In this document: positions 1 through 8,040 of the stretch, piece after piece
Position numbering within the stretch: the stretch's first letter is position 1
Layout of the letters: each line of letters begins with the position of its first letter
Origin: Sulfurimonas indica
Lineage (GTDB): Bacteria > Campylobacterota > Campylobacteria > Campylobacterales > Sulfurimonadaceae
Length of the DNA stretch: 64,000 bases
NCBI RefSeq assembly: GCF_009192995.1
Contig: NZ_SDID01000001.1
Span: 1-64,000 of the forward strand
Reading direction: 5' to 3'
Notes under the pieces: model-generated
The model's input: only the letters and a program-made list of their open reading frames with translations
Databases searched by the model: none
What the model was told of the DNA's origin: nothing
Made by a program: the position numbers and the translations under genes

Positions 1-1749
1 TCTGTATCTGTCTGCAACTGCTGCATCCGTAATATTGTCTCTTTGGTTAAGGGCACCCATGGCTGCATTTGCACGTGATGCCTGGTCTTGAAGTCTTTGA
101 TACCAATCACCGGCACTCACTCCACTAGGAGCATCGCTAAGAGAGAAACCGGCTTTACCAAGTTTTTGTTTTGCGACTTCTTCCATCTCTTTATCATATG
201 CAGCTTCTTTCGCTTTGGTTGTTGTGTCAACATCCATTGCTGCATCAGGACCGCTCTTATAAGCAGAAGAGAGTGATGTCATAGCTGACATTGCAGCGCT
301 TGCTTGCCCTTTTAAAATCAAACCAGGTGCAATCATGGCAATAGTAGCACCCAAAAATCCTGCAACACCGGTATAGGTGGCCATATCCAAATAATACTGT
401 TTCAATGCAGATATGGAACTTGGAATACACCCGACAGAAGCAACAAAATCTGTAAAATGCTTGCTCGCAAAATAGGTCACTATATCACTAGAAACAGCCA
501 TACCGATACCAACTGCAGCAAACCCGATAAGGCTCATAAAGTAACTAAGAATATATTTGGAGCCTTTATCGGAACCTAACATGATTGCAATTACAGGAAC
601 AAAAATTCCGTAAAAATAAATCACGCCTTTTAAAATGTGGAAGATATAAGGTGCAATAGTGGCAAACCATTTTCCTACACCCACACCGCCCATTTGAATC
701 TGTTGGATTGCAGATTGTGCAGTAATAGCATTTGCGTAGTCAACACCGGTTTGCAGATTGTTGTTGTTTTGGGTGATGGCAGCATTAATTGGTGCTATCA
801 TAGCAGCATTGACAATAAATCCCTTTTGCATCCCCAAGGCATCTGCTGCAAGCTGGCTGGATTGAACATATATGCTTCCAACTTGATTAAGTCCATTGGC
901 CAAGTTGCCTAAATCCACATTAAGCTGTTTAGCAACTTGACCACTGAGAATATCGGCAACATCAGATTCTTTATTCTTTAAGTTGTTGTTGTAATAATCA
1001 CTACATGTCGTTCCGTCTGCAAGAGTGTCATTGTTTGTTAGTCCAAGAGCATTTGGGTCAATGATATCAATTAAATCACGATCTGGACTTTTTATTTTAT
1101 ATATCGTATTGCTTGTTGCAGTGGGTAAGACACACTCAAGTGCGTATGTTTTTAAGGATTGTGAAAAATCAAAAGTTGTTTCGTTTCTATCCAGAAAATT
1201 TTGATCAGATGCAATTTCAATTATTTTAGATAATTTGGTAAGCCCCACCGCAAAACCAATTTTTGATGTTGAAAACTCTTGTGTTCCGTTTACGGAATTT
1301 AGAGCATCATCAACAAGATTTGTTCCAACAAGTTCAAATGCACTCGAAGCACCATACATGGCACCAAGTAAAGAGGGTACCGTGCCTACAGAATAGGTGC
1401 TTGTTCCAGGGGTAATATTTTGTACAATTCGAACATCTTCAATATGCACATCTGTCGTATAATGTAAAAATCCGACAATAGTTAAAGGAACAGCCGCTGA
1501 TTTCGCTATTTGCATAAAATCTTTTTTATACCACAGCTCAATTCCTATCATTATCACTGCTATAAATGATGCAATATATACCAGGTCGATATATTCTGAG
1601 GATGTGACCGCTTTTTGTACAGCAGTCATAATCATCTTTATAAAACCAATGTCTCCATGAACATAGATGCCAGTAAGGTCTTCAAAGTTCGAAGCAAACG
1701 CCACACTAGGAAGAATAAATATTACTAAAAGTACAAATAACGCTCTCAT
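1..1749 (-). CDS. TraG-like conjugation membrane protein (partial, C-terminus outside window)
   Basis: This reading frame is open from the ATG at 1749 to the left edge (583 codons) with no stop, so the C-terminus lies outside the window. An AAGGA ribosome site precedes the start. The protein begins with a signal-like or membrane segment (LFVLLVIFILPSVAFA), followed by a hydrophobic helix near residues 58-75 and several more around residues 330-450, with a long polar stretch between. This is the layout of the TraG N-terminal domain of F-type conjugation systems, which acts in mating-pair stabilisation at the inner membrane. The last visible part (KAKEAAYDKEMEE...) is soluble and helix-rich. 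It is the last gene in the run of tra genes, separated from the others by a repeat block. Assignment to TraG is by layout and context, not alignment; a VirB6/TrbL-like protein is the alternative. Confidence 0.6.
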   Translation of the reverse strand, partial: MRALFVLLVIFILPSVAFASNFEDLTGIYVHGDIGFIKMIMTAVQKAVTSSEYIDLVYIASFIAVIMIGIELWYKKDFMQIAKSAAVPLTIVGFLHYTTDVHIEDVRIVQNITPGTSTYSVGTVPSLLGAMYGASSAFELVGTNLVDDALNSVNGTQEFSTSKIGFAVGLTKLSKIIEIASDQNFLDRNETTFDFSQSLKTYALECVLPTATSNTIYKIKSPDRDLIDIIDPNALGLTNNDTLADGTTCSDYYNNNLKNKESDVADILSGQVAKQLNVDLGNLANGLNQVGSIYVQSSQLAADALGMQKGFIVNAAMIAPINAAITQNNNNLQTGVDYANAITAQSAIQQIQMGGVGVGKWFATIAPYIFHILKGVIYFYGIFVPVIAIMLGSDKGSKYILSYFMSLIGFAAVGIGMAVSSDIVTYFASKHFTDFVASVGCIPSSISALKQYYLDMATYTGVAGFLGATIAMIAPGLILKGQASAAMSAMTSLSSAYKSGPDAAMDVDTTTKAKEAAYDKEMEEVAKQKLGKAGFSLSDAPSGVSAGDWYQRLQDQASRANAAMGALNQRDNITDAAVADRYR

Positions 1750-1788
1750 AAATAAATTTCCTTTTTTAATCAGATAATAAACAATGTT

Positions 1789-1972
1789 TAAAAAGAAAAT
1801 AATCACTCTTTAAACATTGTTTAGCAATAGTTTTAACAATGCTAAATGCTAAAACATTGTTTAATGATTGTTTTAACATTGTTTTAGCATTGATTACACT
1901 TTTAACATTGTTTAAACAATTGTTAAACATATAAATAAAAACATTCATTGTTTTAACATTGTTTAAACAGAG
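1789..1972. repeat. AT-rich block of AACATTGTTT-type direct and inverted repeats
   Basis: The stretch between the coiled-coil gene and the traG-like gene is made of repeated AACATTGTTT units. Clear copies lie at 1812-1823, 1852-1863, 1874-1886, 1903-1914 and 1951-1965, with inverted copies at about 1789-1797 and 1833-1841. The unit is itself almost a palindrome (AAACAATGTTT against AAACATTGTTT), so many hairpins are possible. Spacing is irregular (23 to 52 bases). A 71-codon frame (1766-1981) runs through it and overlaps the upstream stop as TAATG, but its peptide only reflects the repeats (LNNVK repeated). Confidence 0.8.
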
Positions 1973-1980
1973 TTTAGTCA

Positions 1981-2361
1981 TTACTTACCCTTTGTGTTTT
2001 TTTGAATAAAGTTTTTGATGACTTCATCATACTTGTCGGGTGATATGGTGGTTTTTTCAAATACAGGTATCTTTTTCTCTATGGCATCCATTTTTTCCTG
2101 CATCACAAGAAGAGTTTGCTTTATTTTTTCTATGGCTTCAGTATTTTTTTTGATAGCTTCAGCATTGTTTGTTGTCTCTTTTTTGGATGCATCCATAGAA
2201 CCATTGGTAAGATTAAGTTTTTTATCCAAAGCATCATTTTTTTCAATAAGATAGACAAGACTCTCTTTGATGTCTGTCAATGTTGCATCTTCGCTAGATG
2301 CAAAAACATTACCGGTTAGCGACAAGATGATTAAACCGCCTATTAAAATTTTATTTTTCAT
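1981..2361 (-). CDS. Periplasmic coiled-coil protein of the tra operon
   Basis: This 126-residue protein has an N-terminal signal peptide (MKNKILIGGLIILSLTGNVFAS) and a polar, helical body rich in K, E, A and N, with heptad-like leucine/isoleucine spacing around residues 30-95 (for example NAEAIKKNTEAIEKIKQTLL). It is therefore probably a secreted or periplasmic coiled coil. Its start overlaps the end of the preceding lipoprotein gene by 11 bases, so it is part of the conjugation operon and probably translated by coupling. I do not recognise the family. A role as a periplasmic stalk or assembly factor of the secretion channel is a guess from position. Confidence 0.7.
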   Translation of the reverse strand: MKNKILIGGLIILSLTGNVFASSEDATLTDIKESLVYLIEKNDALDKKLNLTNGSMDASKKETTNNAEAIKKNTEAIEKIKQTLLVMQEKMDAIEKKIPVFEKTTISPDKYDEVIKNFIQKNTKGK

Positions 2362-2914
2362 TCTTTTTGTTCTCCTTTTTGTTTGTTATTTTTTTTATAA
2401 AGTTTTTAATTGCAATATCATTTTTGGAAGCCTTGTGTAGATTCTCTTTTGCTGCAACCGGTGTTGTCTTTTGCTTGTAAACAGAATTGACAAAATTGCG
2501 AATATTTTTATTGTCTTTAAAATTGCTTCTGTCAACACTATTGTCGGACAGCATAAAAGGCATCTTATGCTGAGGAGTTAATAATCCTCTTGATTTTGCA
2601 GGTAAGACATTGCCTGCAATAAAATCAGGTTTTTTTGCCCAAATATACAGGTCATGACTACTTACTAGAGTATTACTTCTGTTTTTATAGCTGTTAACCC
2701 ACACGCGTAAAACAACTCCCATATCTACAATCACCTTGTCATCTGGTGTTTGCGTGCCTATTATTGGAATATAATTGAATGTGTAAGCTTTTGGACGCTT
2801 TAACTTGACTATTGTTGTTTTCGGCTTCGGCTTTACGCTCTCTTTTGAACTACAACCACTTATGCCGATAATCATTGCACCGGCTAGCAATATGCTGCTT
2901 AAACTCTTACTCAT
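2351..2914 (-). CDS. TraV-like outer-membrane lipoprotein, C-terminal part
   Basis: The start at 2914 (MSKSLSSILL) is preferred because AAGGA lies seven bases upstream and the ATG overlaps the stop of the previous gene as ATGAGTAA; a longer frame to 3070 has no such signal. The 187-residue product has a lipobox (GISGCSS). Its middle segment, VVLRVWVNSYKNRSNTLVSS, resembles the pattern in the C-terminal half of TraV/TrhV proteins (R-V/I-W-I/V-x-P/S-Y/W ... V/H-S-x-x-Y/L-Y), the lipoproteins that anchor the F-type T4SS core to the outer membrane. The C-terminus is lysine-rich. Since a TraV-N-like protein is encoded just upstream, the two may together replace one TraV. This is inference from motifs. 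Confidence 0.55.
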   Translation of the reverse strand: MSKSLSSILLAGAMIIGISGCSSKESVKPKPKTTIVKLKRPKAYTFNYIPIIGTQTPDDKVIVDMGVVLRVWVNSYKNRSNTLVSSHDLYIWAKKPDFIAGNVLPAKSRGLLTPQHKMPFMLSDNSVDRSNFKDNKNIRNFVNSVYKQKTTPVAAKENLHKASKNDIAIKNFIKKITNKKENKKNEK

Positions 2915-3137
2915 TATCATTTCCTTCTGCTGCACACGAATAATTTCCATATGCTTTTTTTTGAACTTCTCTCCAGTTTTTATATACGTCATAGCTGTTG
3001 CCGCATACTCCCGCATCAGAATAATCGCAACTGTGCTCCGCACAATACGTTTCATTTTTCCCAACACCAATCCATGAACAGCCGCTAAAACTTAGTGTCA
3101 ATATAGCGGTGGTTATTGCAATATGTAATTTATTCAT
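2907..3137 (-). CDS. Small cysteine-rich lipoprotein, TraV N-terminal-like
   Basis: A 76-residue lipoprotein with signal peptide and lipobox (TLSFSGCSW). After the lipidated cysteine it reads GVGKNETYCAEHSC...GVCGNSYDVY, close to the G-x-G-E/K...C...C-x-S/N-x-x-x-V-Y pattern that follows the lipobox of TraV. It stops after about 50 more residues. Its start overlaps the end of traB by eight bases and its stop overlaps the start of the next lipoprotein gene, so all three are translated together. It probably supplies the outer-membrane-anchored, disulphide-containing part of the T4SS core complex. It could instead be an unrelated small lipoprotein. Confidence 0.5.
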   Translation of the reverse strand: MNKLHIAITTAILTLSFSGCSWIGVGKNETYCAEHSCDYSDAGVCGNSYDVYKNWREVQKKAYGNYSCAAEGNDNE

Positions 3138-4728
3138 CCTCTATGTCCTTTTCACTAAAATACTCCATATCAATTGGCTCATATTTGCTAAGTTGAAGCT
3201 TTTCTCCACCTTTGAAGGCTATTGTTACTTTTCTTCCAGCTCTGATAGATATAGTTGGATTCAGACTATTGAGCATTTTCATATAGTAATCAGAGAATTT
3301 TTTCAAAACTTCGCTTGTTCCTCTGCCTGCGCCTTGAATAAGCCCGCCGCTCATATATTGAGAATTCACGGCTGCCGGATTATCTCCAACTGGAATGACA
3401 ACATTTGTATTAGAGTTGCCAATAGCCATAGAGAGAGATTGAATCATACTCTCAACAATTGCCAAAGGTAAACCGGCCTTAATGATTTCTTTTTCTCTTG
3501 AAACCAATCGCCCTTTAATTCCATAATTTCCGTTCTCATCAAACACCCATCCTGCGATTTTTTGATCAATTTTATAGCTGCTACCATCCAAATCAGTAAT
3601 GTTGCATGAAATTTTAGAAAGACGAAGCTCTGCAGCCCTTTTACTTAAACTGCCTTTGGCTGTTGCAAGAATAATACAGCCGTCTATATTGACAGATGCA
3701 TCGTTGGCAATTAATTCATCCCCGTTAATGCGAATATAAATAGGTACCGCTTCGGAAGCATCATCTCCTTCTGTAAGGATTGGCATTTCTCCACCATTAA
3801 TAAGTAATCCTTTTGTGAAACCAGGCATAAGTGTAAAACTCGGCATAGCAACTGTATTGTTAATATCCTTAGTCGATTCACTGAATTCTTGTGTCTCATA
3901 ATCCATCGTATCGCTGTTTACTTCCACAAATGCATCTTCATAAATATCATCATCTTCTTTTTTTTGATTGCTATATAAAACTGCTGATTTTGCCTTTGAG
4001 CTTGTGTGCGTAAAATCTTTCTTCAAAGGCGGTAAATCTGGCAGATTGATTCCGTTTTTGGCACCGGTGTTTACATATTTAGTTTTTTTAACAATTTCTA
4101 AAATATCCTTTTTTTGACTGTTTATTTTTTTCTGCAACATGTTTTGCTGCTGCGTGGTCATATTAAGCCTGTTTATGATTTCATCTTTTGTTTTTGAAAA
4201 ATCTTTTTTCATTGACTGCAGCTCTTTAGTGATTGAAAGTGTGTTTTTTTGCAGTTTTTCCTCAACGAGAGTCACTGTTTTATTCATATCAGCCTGCAAA
4301 GATGTTTTTAACTCATTAACATCCTTTTTTAATCCTTTCATCTCCTGGTCTTTTAATACTCTCCACTGGAATGTTGTATCGACTGCTAATCCCATTTTTG
4401 TCGTATTATTATCTTCTACAGCAGACATGCGAATAGAGTCTTTTTGTAACATTTTGTACGTTTTATAAAAAACTACGCCAAAAAAGATTACCAATGGAAT
4501 AGTGATAAGAACCAATGTTGTCTTTTTTGTGATGTTTTTTTCTATATTTTTAGCCTGAGTGTTGAGAGATGTTAGGTTCTCAAGTTTATCCTCGTCGGCA
4601 TTTTTTTTATCCTCTTTCTCTTTTTTGTTTTTTAATTTTTCTAGGGTCTCTCCGCTTTTTTTCATTTTTAAATTGTCGGTAATATAAGAATGTAAATCAC
4701 CCATGCCAAAAGTAAATTTATTTTTCAT
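3130..4728 (-). CDS. traB: TraB/VirB10-like T4SS core protein
   Basis: A 532-residue protein with a basic cytoplasmic N-terminus, one transmembrane helix near residues 71-90 (TLVLITIPLVIFFGVVFYK), a long coiled-coil and proline-containing periplasmic linker (about 120-240) and a folded C-terminal domain. The C-terminal region has features of TraB/TrbI/VirB10: DASVNIDGCIILATAKGSLS, a glycine-rich PVGDNPAAVNS...GGLIQGAGRG segment and a final beta-rich part. TraB spans both membranes and couples the inner-membrane complex to the outer-membrane pore. Length fits the family (about 430-550). It lies four bases after traK, in the usual traE-traK-traB order. Confidence 0.8.
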   Translation of the reverse strand: MKNKFTFGMGDLHSYITDNLKMKKSGETLEKLKNKKEKEDKKNADEDKLENLTSLNTQAKNIEKNITKKTTLVLITIPLVIFFGVVFYKTYKMLQKDSIRMSAVEDNNTTKMGLAVDTTFQWRVLKDQEMKGLKKDVNELKTSLQADMNKTVTLVEEKLQKNTLSITKELQSMKKDFSKTKDEIINRLNMTTQQQNMLQKKINSQKKDILEIVKKTKYVNTGAKNGINLPDLPPLKKDFTHTSSKAKSAVLYSNQKKEDDDIYEDAFVEVNSDTMDYETQEFSESTKDINNTVAMPSFTLMPGFTKGLLINGGEMPILTEGDDASEAVPIYIRINGDELIANDASVNIDGCIILATAKGSLSKRAAELRLSKISCNITDLDGSSYKIDQKIAGWVFDENGNYGIKGRLVSREKEIIKAGLPLAIVESMIQSLSMAIGNSNTNVVIPVGDNPAAVNSQYMSGGLIQGAGRGTSEVLKKFSDYYMKMLNSLNPTISIRAGRKVTIAFKGGEKLQLSKYEPIDMEYFSEKDIEDE

Positions 4729-4731
4729 CTT

Positions 4732-5574
4732 TTACTCCGTCGCCGTTGGAGTTATTACGAACATTCTTGTTGCCTCACCTGACTCTAGTTCTCTGTTTTC
4801 TATAGATATTGCGTATGTGTTTTTAGAGGCAAACATTGGCTCGTTGAGACGCTGTGTGCTTTCTGATATATTTTCAACACTGTATTCAAGAGCGCTGTAT
4901 CTTTTGCCTATTAGCGTTTTTATTAAAACAAATTTTAAAGAATTTGAATTATATACCTGATGGTGTGTTTCAATTTTATACCCAGATGGTGTTTTGTTGT
5001 GATAAAGATACTGGATTAGTTTGCTGCATATCTTTTCATGAGAAATACCTTTTAGGGAGGTGTTTTTATTTTCTCTTTCTTGATAATCCACAAATTTCAA
5101 ATAGGTATCTGTATCTTTTTTATCCGCAGAAACTACGATGGTAATAAGTAGTGGATATTTTGAATATCCCCACACGATCAGTTGCGTTTTACCTATTTTG
5201 TATGGATAAAACTGTACGAAATTTTTACCCCATGTTGAGGCAAACGCTTTATTTTTTGGTTTATTTGTTTCTGTACCGTTTTTCTTCTTAAATTGATTAA
5301 GTGAAAAGAACTTTTTATTGTTTGTCCCTTGGTTTGCATTTGGTATAGATACTTTTTCTTTTAAAGGATTAAATTTTTTAGTTTTCTTTTTTATCTTTTT
5401 TTTGTAGACAAATGGAGAAAATCTTTTCTCTTTCACCTCAAAAGGGAATTCAAGTACACTAAACTCTTTAAGTGGTATTTTAATCTCTATTGTTTGGACC
5501 ATAGGGATATCTTTTGCGGACAAAATTCCTACTACTACAAAACTAGAAACAATCAGTGCCAAAATCTTCGACAT
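4732..5574 (-). CDS. traK: TraK-like secretin-type T4SS protein
   Basis: A 280-residue secreted protein with an N-terminal signal (ILALIVSSFVVVGILSAKD) followed by a beta-rich N-terminal domain (EIKIPLKEFSVLEFPFEV), a basic linker (about residues 55-105), and a segment with VQFYPYKIGKTQLIVWGYSKYPLLI, typical of the N-terminal secretin-like domain of TraK/VirB9-related proteins. The C-terminal part has ALEYSVENISESTQRLNE...AISIENRELESGEATRMFVIT, matching the late TraK segment. TraK forms the outer-membrane ring with TraV and TraB. It overlaps the traE gene by 32 bases. Placement between traE and traB supports the call. Confidence 0.75.
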   Translation of the reverse strand: MSKILALIVSSFVVVGILSAKDIPMVQTIEIKIPLKEFSVLEFPFEVKEKRFSPFVYKKKIKKKTKKFNPLKEKVSIPNANQGTNNKKFFSLNQFKKKNGTETNKPKNKAFASTWGKNFVQFYPYKIGKTQLIVWGYSKYPLLITIVVSADKKDTDTYLKFVDYQERENKNTSLKGISHEKICSKLIQYLYHNKTPSGYKIETHHQVYNSNSLKFVLIKTLIGKRYSALEYSVENISESTQRLNEPMFASKNTYAISIENRELESGEATRMFVITPTATE

Positions 5575-6148
5575 ACAAAACTCCTTTCACATAACGTAAA
5601 TCTACATCGTATTTACACTCTTTTTTGCTTTTTTCCTTGCTGATACTTTGAAACGCAATCCCGTTTACAGTAATTGTTGCACTTCGGATAATCCCTTTTG
5701 ACTCTATTACATTTGAAAGATTGGTATCTTCCGGAATAAATTTTTGTGACATTAAATTTTTACTTAACGTATTTGTAAAAATATCAATCTCTTTTTTCTT
5801 TTCCACAAAACGGGTAGGGCGCATCATTTTCTTAAGTAGTTGAACTTTCTTTCCAATGGTTTCATATGTAAAATTTGACAGCTCTTTTATTACATACTCT
5901 CCCCACATTCGATAGTAAACTTTATTTGCTCCATCTATGCCGGCTACAACAACTGGGGCATTTTTATAAATTAGCGTTGCGGGCAATTCAATATTCACTC
6001 GCGTTGTTTCCCTAATGCTCATAAAAGCAAAAGACAAAATAACAATTGCAACAGAGAGCATCACAACTATTCTCCATAAGTATTTGACAACAACTTTGTC
6101 TTTGTCGATAATTGATATAAATTCTTCACCTTTTAGTTTATCAGCCAC
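5543..6148 (-). CDS. traE: TraE-like T4SS inner-membrane protein
   Basis: A 201-residue protein with a short cytoplasmic N-terminus, one membrane helix at about residues 27-45 (WRIVVMLSVAIVILSFAFMSI) and a periplasmic domain, the VirB8/TraE topology. The segment MWGEYVIKELSNFTYETIGKKVQLLKKMM matches the conserved part of TraE, and the end contains the SKEKSKKECKYDVDLRYVKGVLYVEDF strand pattern. TraE nucleates assembly of the transfer channel at the inner membrane. It follows traL after 12 bases and overlaps traK, as in other F-type clusters. Confidence 0.8.
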   Translation of the reverse strand: MADKLKGEEFISIIDKDKVVVKYLWRIVVMLSVAIVILSFAFMSIRETTRVNIELPATLIYKNAPVVVAGIDGANKVYYRMWGEYVIKELSNFTYETIGKKVQLLKKMMRPTRFVEKKKEIDIFTNTLSKNLMSQKFIPEDTNLSNVIESKGIIRSATITVNGIAFQSISKEKSKKECKYDVDLRYVKGVLYVEDFGTDCF

Positions 6149-6160
6149 TAAAAATTCCTC

Positions 6161-6526
6161 CTATTCTATAAATAATTTTTCGTTTGGATTTGGATAGTAG
6201 TCATCTACATCCACATCCATTCTTTTTGCCTCTTCTTTAAATTCTTTTTCTTTTACCTTGTAGATATGCATGGTGTACAAAAGGTGCTTCAAAAACCCTT
6301 TTGGTGCTTCATCTTTAAACTTTGAGTAATAAAAAGCCGTAAAACCACCAATAAGCATACTTATAATAAAATCTGGTGCCGGTGGCAAAACAGAAGTTAA
6401 AGAAGATGCAAAAAACAGAACCAGTCCGACTGCAAAGAAGATCCCTATTGTGTCAATTTCAATTGAAACAAAAACTCTCGGTCTATTGAACCATTTTAAA
6501 AATCTAACTTTTGTATATTTAGCCAT
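6161..6526 (-). CDS. traL: TraL-like T4SS inner-membrane protein
   Basis: A 121-residue protein with the TraL pattern: a short basic N-terminus with FLKWFNRPRVFVSIEIDTIG, two adjacent hydrophobic segments (about 25-45 and 50-68) and a charged C-terminal tail containing FLKHLLYTMHIYK. TraL is the VirB3-like partner of the pilin assembly ATPase in the inner membrane. The gene sits between the pilin and traE, as in F-type operons. A hairpin in the 44-base gap before it may lower its expression relative to the pilin. Confidence 0.85.
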   Translation of the reverse strand: MAKYTKVRFLKWFNRPRVFVSIEIDTIGIFFAVGLVLFFASSLTSVLPPAPDFIISMLIGGFTAFYYSKFKDEAPKGFLKHLLYTMHIYKVKEKEFKEEAKRMDVDVDDYYPNPNEKLFIE

Positions 6527-6542
6527 TATTAAAAACCTTTAT

Positions 6543-6561
6543 TTCCCTCAAAGAGAGGGAA
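6543..6561 (-). promoter_or_regulatory. Intercistronic hairpin between pilin and traL
   Basis: TTCCCTC (6543-6549) and GAGGGAA (6555-6561) form a seven-base-pair stem with a five-base loop, extended by A/T pairs, just downstream of the pilin stop on the minus strand. No long U-run follows, so partial termination or protection of the pilin mRNA is more likely than a full stop. Function is inferred. Confidence 0.5.
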
Positions 6562-6570
6562 AAATAACAC

Positions 6571-6849
6571 TTAGAATGCAAATCCACTAAATGATGTAAC
6601 AAGTGAAGCTGCTCCACCGATAATAGCAGCAGAAATACCGCCGACAACAAGTGAAATTGTCCAATCTTTTGTTCTCATATATGTAATTGCTGCAGCAATT
6701 AAAACAAGAAACAAAATAACAGGCACCGCAAACTGCGTTGATTGATCAAGAAACGTTGTTTTGAATGCATCTATTGGTCCTGCTGCAAAAGAGTTTGTAG
6801 CCAAAGCTCCAAGAGCCAACATGAATAGAACCATTTTTTTTATAACCAT
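6571..6849 (-). CDS. Conjugative pilin (TraA/VirB2-like)
   Basis: A 92-residue protein with an N-terminal signal segment ending near NSFAA-GP (residue 24), then a mature peptide of about 69 residues with two hydrophobic helices (FAVPVILFLVLIAAAITYM and TISLVVGGISAAIIGGAASLV) joined by a short basic turn (RTKDW). Size, glycine/alanine-rich second helix and position directly before traL, traE, traK and traB are those of the pilin of F-type and VirB2-type systems. An AAAGGA site lies upstream. It is preceded by a tiny leader frame and followed by a hairpin, which fits high, separately tuned expression. Confidence 0.75.
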   Translation of the reverse strand: MVIKKMVLFMLALGALATNSFAAGPIDAFKTTFLDQSTQFAVPVILFLVLIAAAITYMRTKDWTISLVVGGISAAIIGGAASLVTSFSGFAF

Positions 6850-6862
6850 AAGAATCCTTTTT

Positions 6863-6928
6863 TTATCTTTTAAATATGAACAGAGTAGGAAAAAAATCTG
6901 GCGGTGATCTGTTATGTTTTTGATACAT
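6863..6928 (-). CDS. Possible 21-codon leader peptide before the pilin gene
   Basis: In the gap between the 296-residue membrane protein gene and the pilin there is a 21-codon frame, MYQKHNRSPPDFFPTLFIFKR, with a strong AAGGAG site nine bases before its ATG. It ends 13 bases before the pilin start. It may be a leader that couples or tunes pilin translation, or chance. No family is recognisable. Confidence 0.35.
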   Translation of the reverse strand: MYQKHNRSPPDFFPTLFIFKR

Positions 6929-6943
6929 TACTTTTTGCTCCTT

Positions 6944-7834
6944 TTAAAAGTCAAATTTTTCTCTTGCGAGATCCGCAGGATTTTTAAACTCTTTTTGCAT
7001 AGAAAACAGATTATCTTTATATGTTTGCTTGTATTTGTTGTAAACAAGATAGTTCACAACACTGTAAGAGAGTAAAAAAAGCAAAAAGAGTAGCAATAAT
7101 CCATTAAAGATAGTTTCAAATTGCGTCACAAAACTTATAAAATATGGTTTTGATACGACAACGGCCCACATCTTTTCAAGAAAACCCATTTTAAATTGAT
7201 AGCTCAAGATTTCATTTGCTAATTGCTGCCAGTCAACATGTGAAAAATAAACTAAAACTAAAGCTATTGTGACCGACCCAAGAATAAATTCATAGAAATG
7301 CCACGCAGTTCTTACAATTTTTATAAAACGTCCTGTTTCTTTTTCCCCGACTTTATGCCTATCAAGAGAGTAAACTATTCTTGCAACTTGAAAAACTGTA
7401 ATCTGCAGAAAAAACAATGAACCAATAATTCCTAAAACTACAGAAAAAGGCGCAATCATTAAATAGATAATGATTGCCAAAAAAATAGAAGTTATTCCTG
7501 TGCTGATCGTAGGAATAAGTCTAAAAAACAGATCAAAAAAGCCGAGTTCAGACATAGCGTAAGTGCTTTCCACAAAATCACTTTTGGAAATTTTCATTGA
7601 TTGCAATTCCGCTTCTATCTCTCTTATGTCATAATGAAAAAAAAGCCTTTTGAAAAAACCATGTCCTTTTGCGGCTTCTTGTGACCTGGTTGTCTGGTTG
7701 TAATCATGAGGAATAGAGGTCATAGTCCCTCTTGGATCCCCTTTAACCATTCCTTCTTTGTTAGAATAGCTTCCGTGTTGTCCATGTTGTCCAGTGCTGG
7801 TCATACTATTGTTTGGATTGCCACCCTGTGTCAT
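6944..7834 (-). CDS. Membrane protein of the tra operon, unknown function
   Basis: A 296-residue protein with a disordered, Gly/Ser/Asn/His-rich N-terminus (about residues 1-55), then hydrophobic segments near 105-125, 128-150, 175-198 and 240-265, and a lysine-rich tail. Its start overlaps the preceding stop as ATGA, so it is translationally coupled to the 69-residue gene. I do not recognise the family. Its position next to the pilin suggests a role in the transfer apparatus or in the recipient/donor cell envelope, but nothing in the sequence proves this. Confidence 0.75.
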   Translation of the reverse strand: MTQGGNPNNSMTSTGQHGQHGSYSNKEGMVKGDPRGTMTSIPHDYNQTTRSQEAAKGHGFFKRLFFHYDIREIEAELQSMKISKSDFVESTYAMSELGFFDLFFRLIPTISTGITSIFLAIIIYLMIAPFSVVLGIIGSLFFLQITVFQVARIVYSLDRHKVGEKETGRFIKIVRTAWHFYEFILGSVTIALVLVYFSHVDWQQLANEILSYQFKMGFLEKMWAVVVSKPYFISFVTQFETIFNGLLLLFLLFLLSYSVVNYLVYNKYKQTYKDNLFSMQKEFKNPADLAREKFDF

Positions 7835-8040
7835 TGTTCTATTCCTTCTAAATTGTTTTTAAATTCACTGATTAACTCAATGTATTTTTTTCTTATTGCA
7901 ATATATTGCGTTGCATTTATTTTATTTCTTGTATATTTTTTCTCTATCCGCGATATTGAATCCGCCACAAACAAAGAAAGACTCACAAGAACATTTGCCT
8001 CATAAATTTGATATTCAATACACTTGGTTCTCTTTTTCAA
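7831..8040 (-). CDS. 69-residue protein of unknown function
   Basis: A short, charged, helical protein (MKKRTKCIEYQIYEANVLVSL...). It overlaps the upstream YdjM-like gene and the downstream membrane-protein gene by four bases each (ATGA junctions), which supports it as a real member of the operon. It has no signal peptide or membrane segment and no motif I know. Confidence 0.6.
   Translation of the reverse strand: MKKRTKCIEYQIYEANVLVSLSLFVADSISRIEKKYTRNKINATQYIAIRKKYIELISEFKNNLEGIEQ

Noticed and set aside
1789-1972. CRISPR array
   Set aside because: Units are about 11 bases, near-palindromic and irregularly spaced from 23 to 52 bases, with no constant-length spacers or cas genes.
1766-1981. 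71-codon frame in the repeat block as a protein gene
   Set aside because: The peptide is only a translation of the nucleotide repeats, with no own ribosome site beyond the TAATG overlap.
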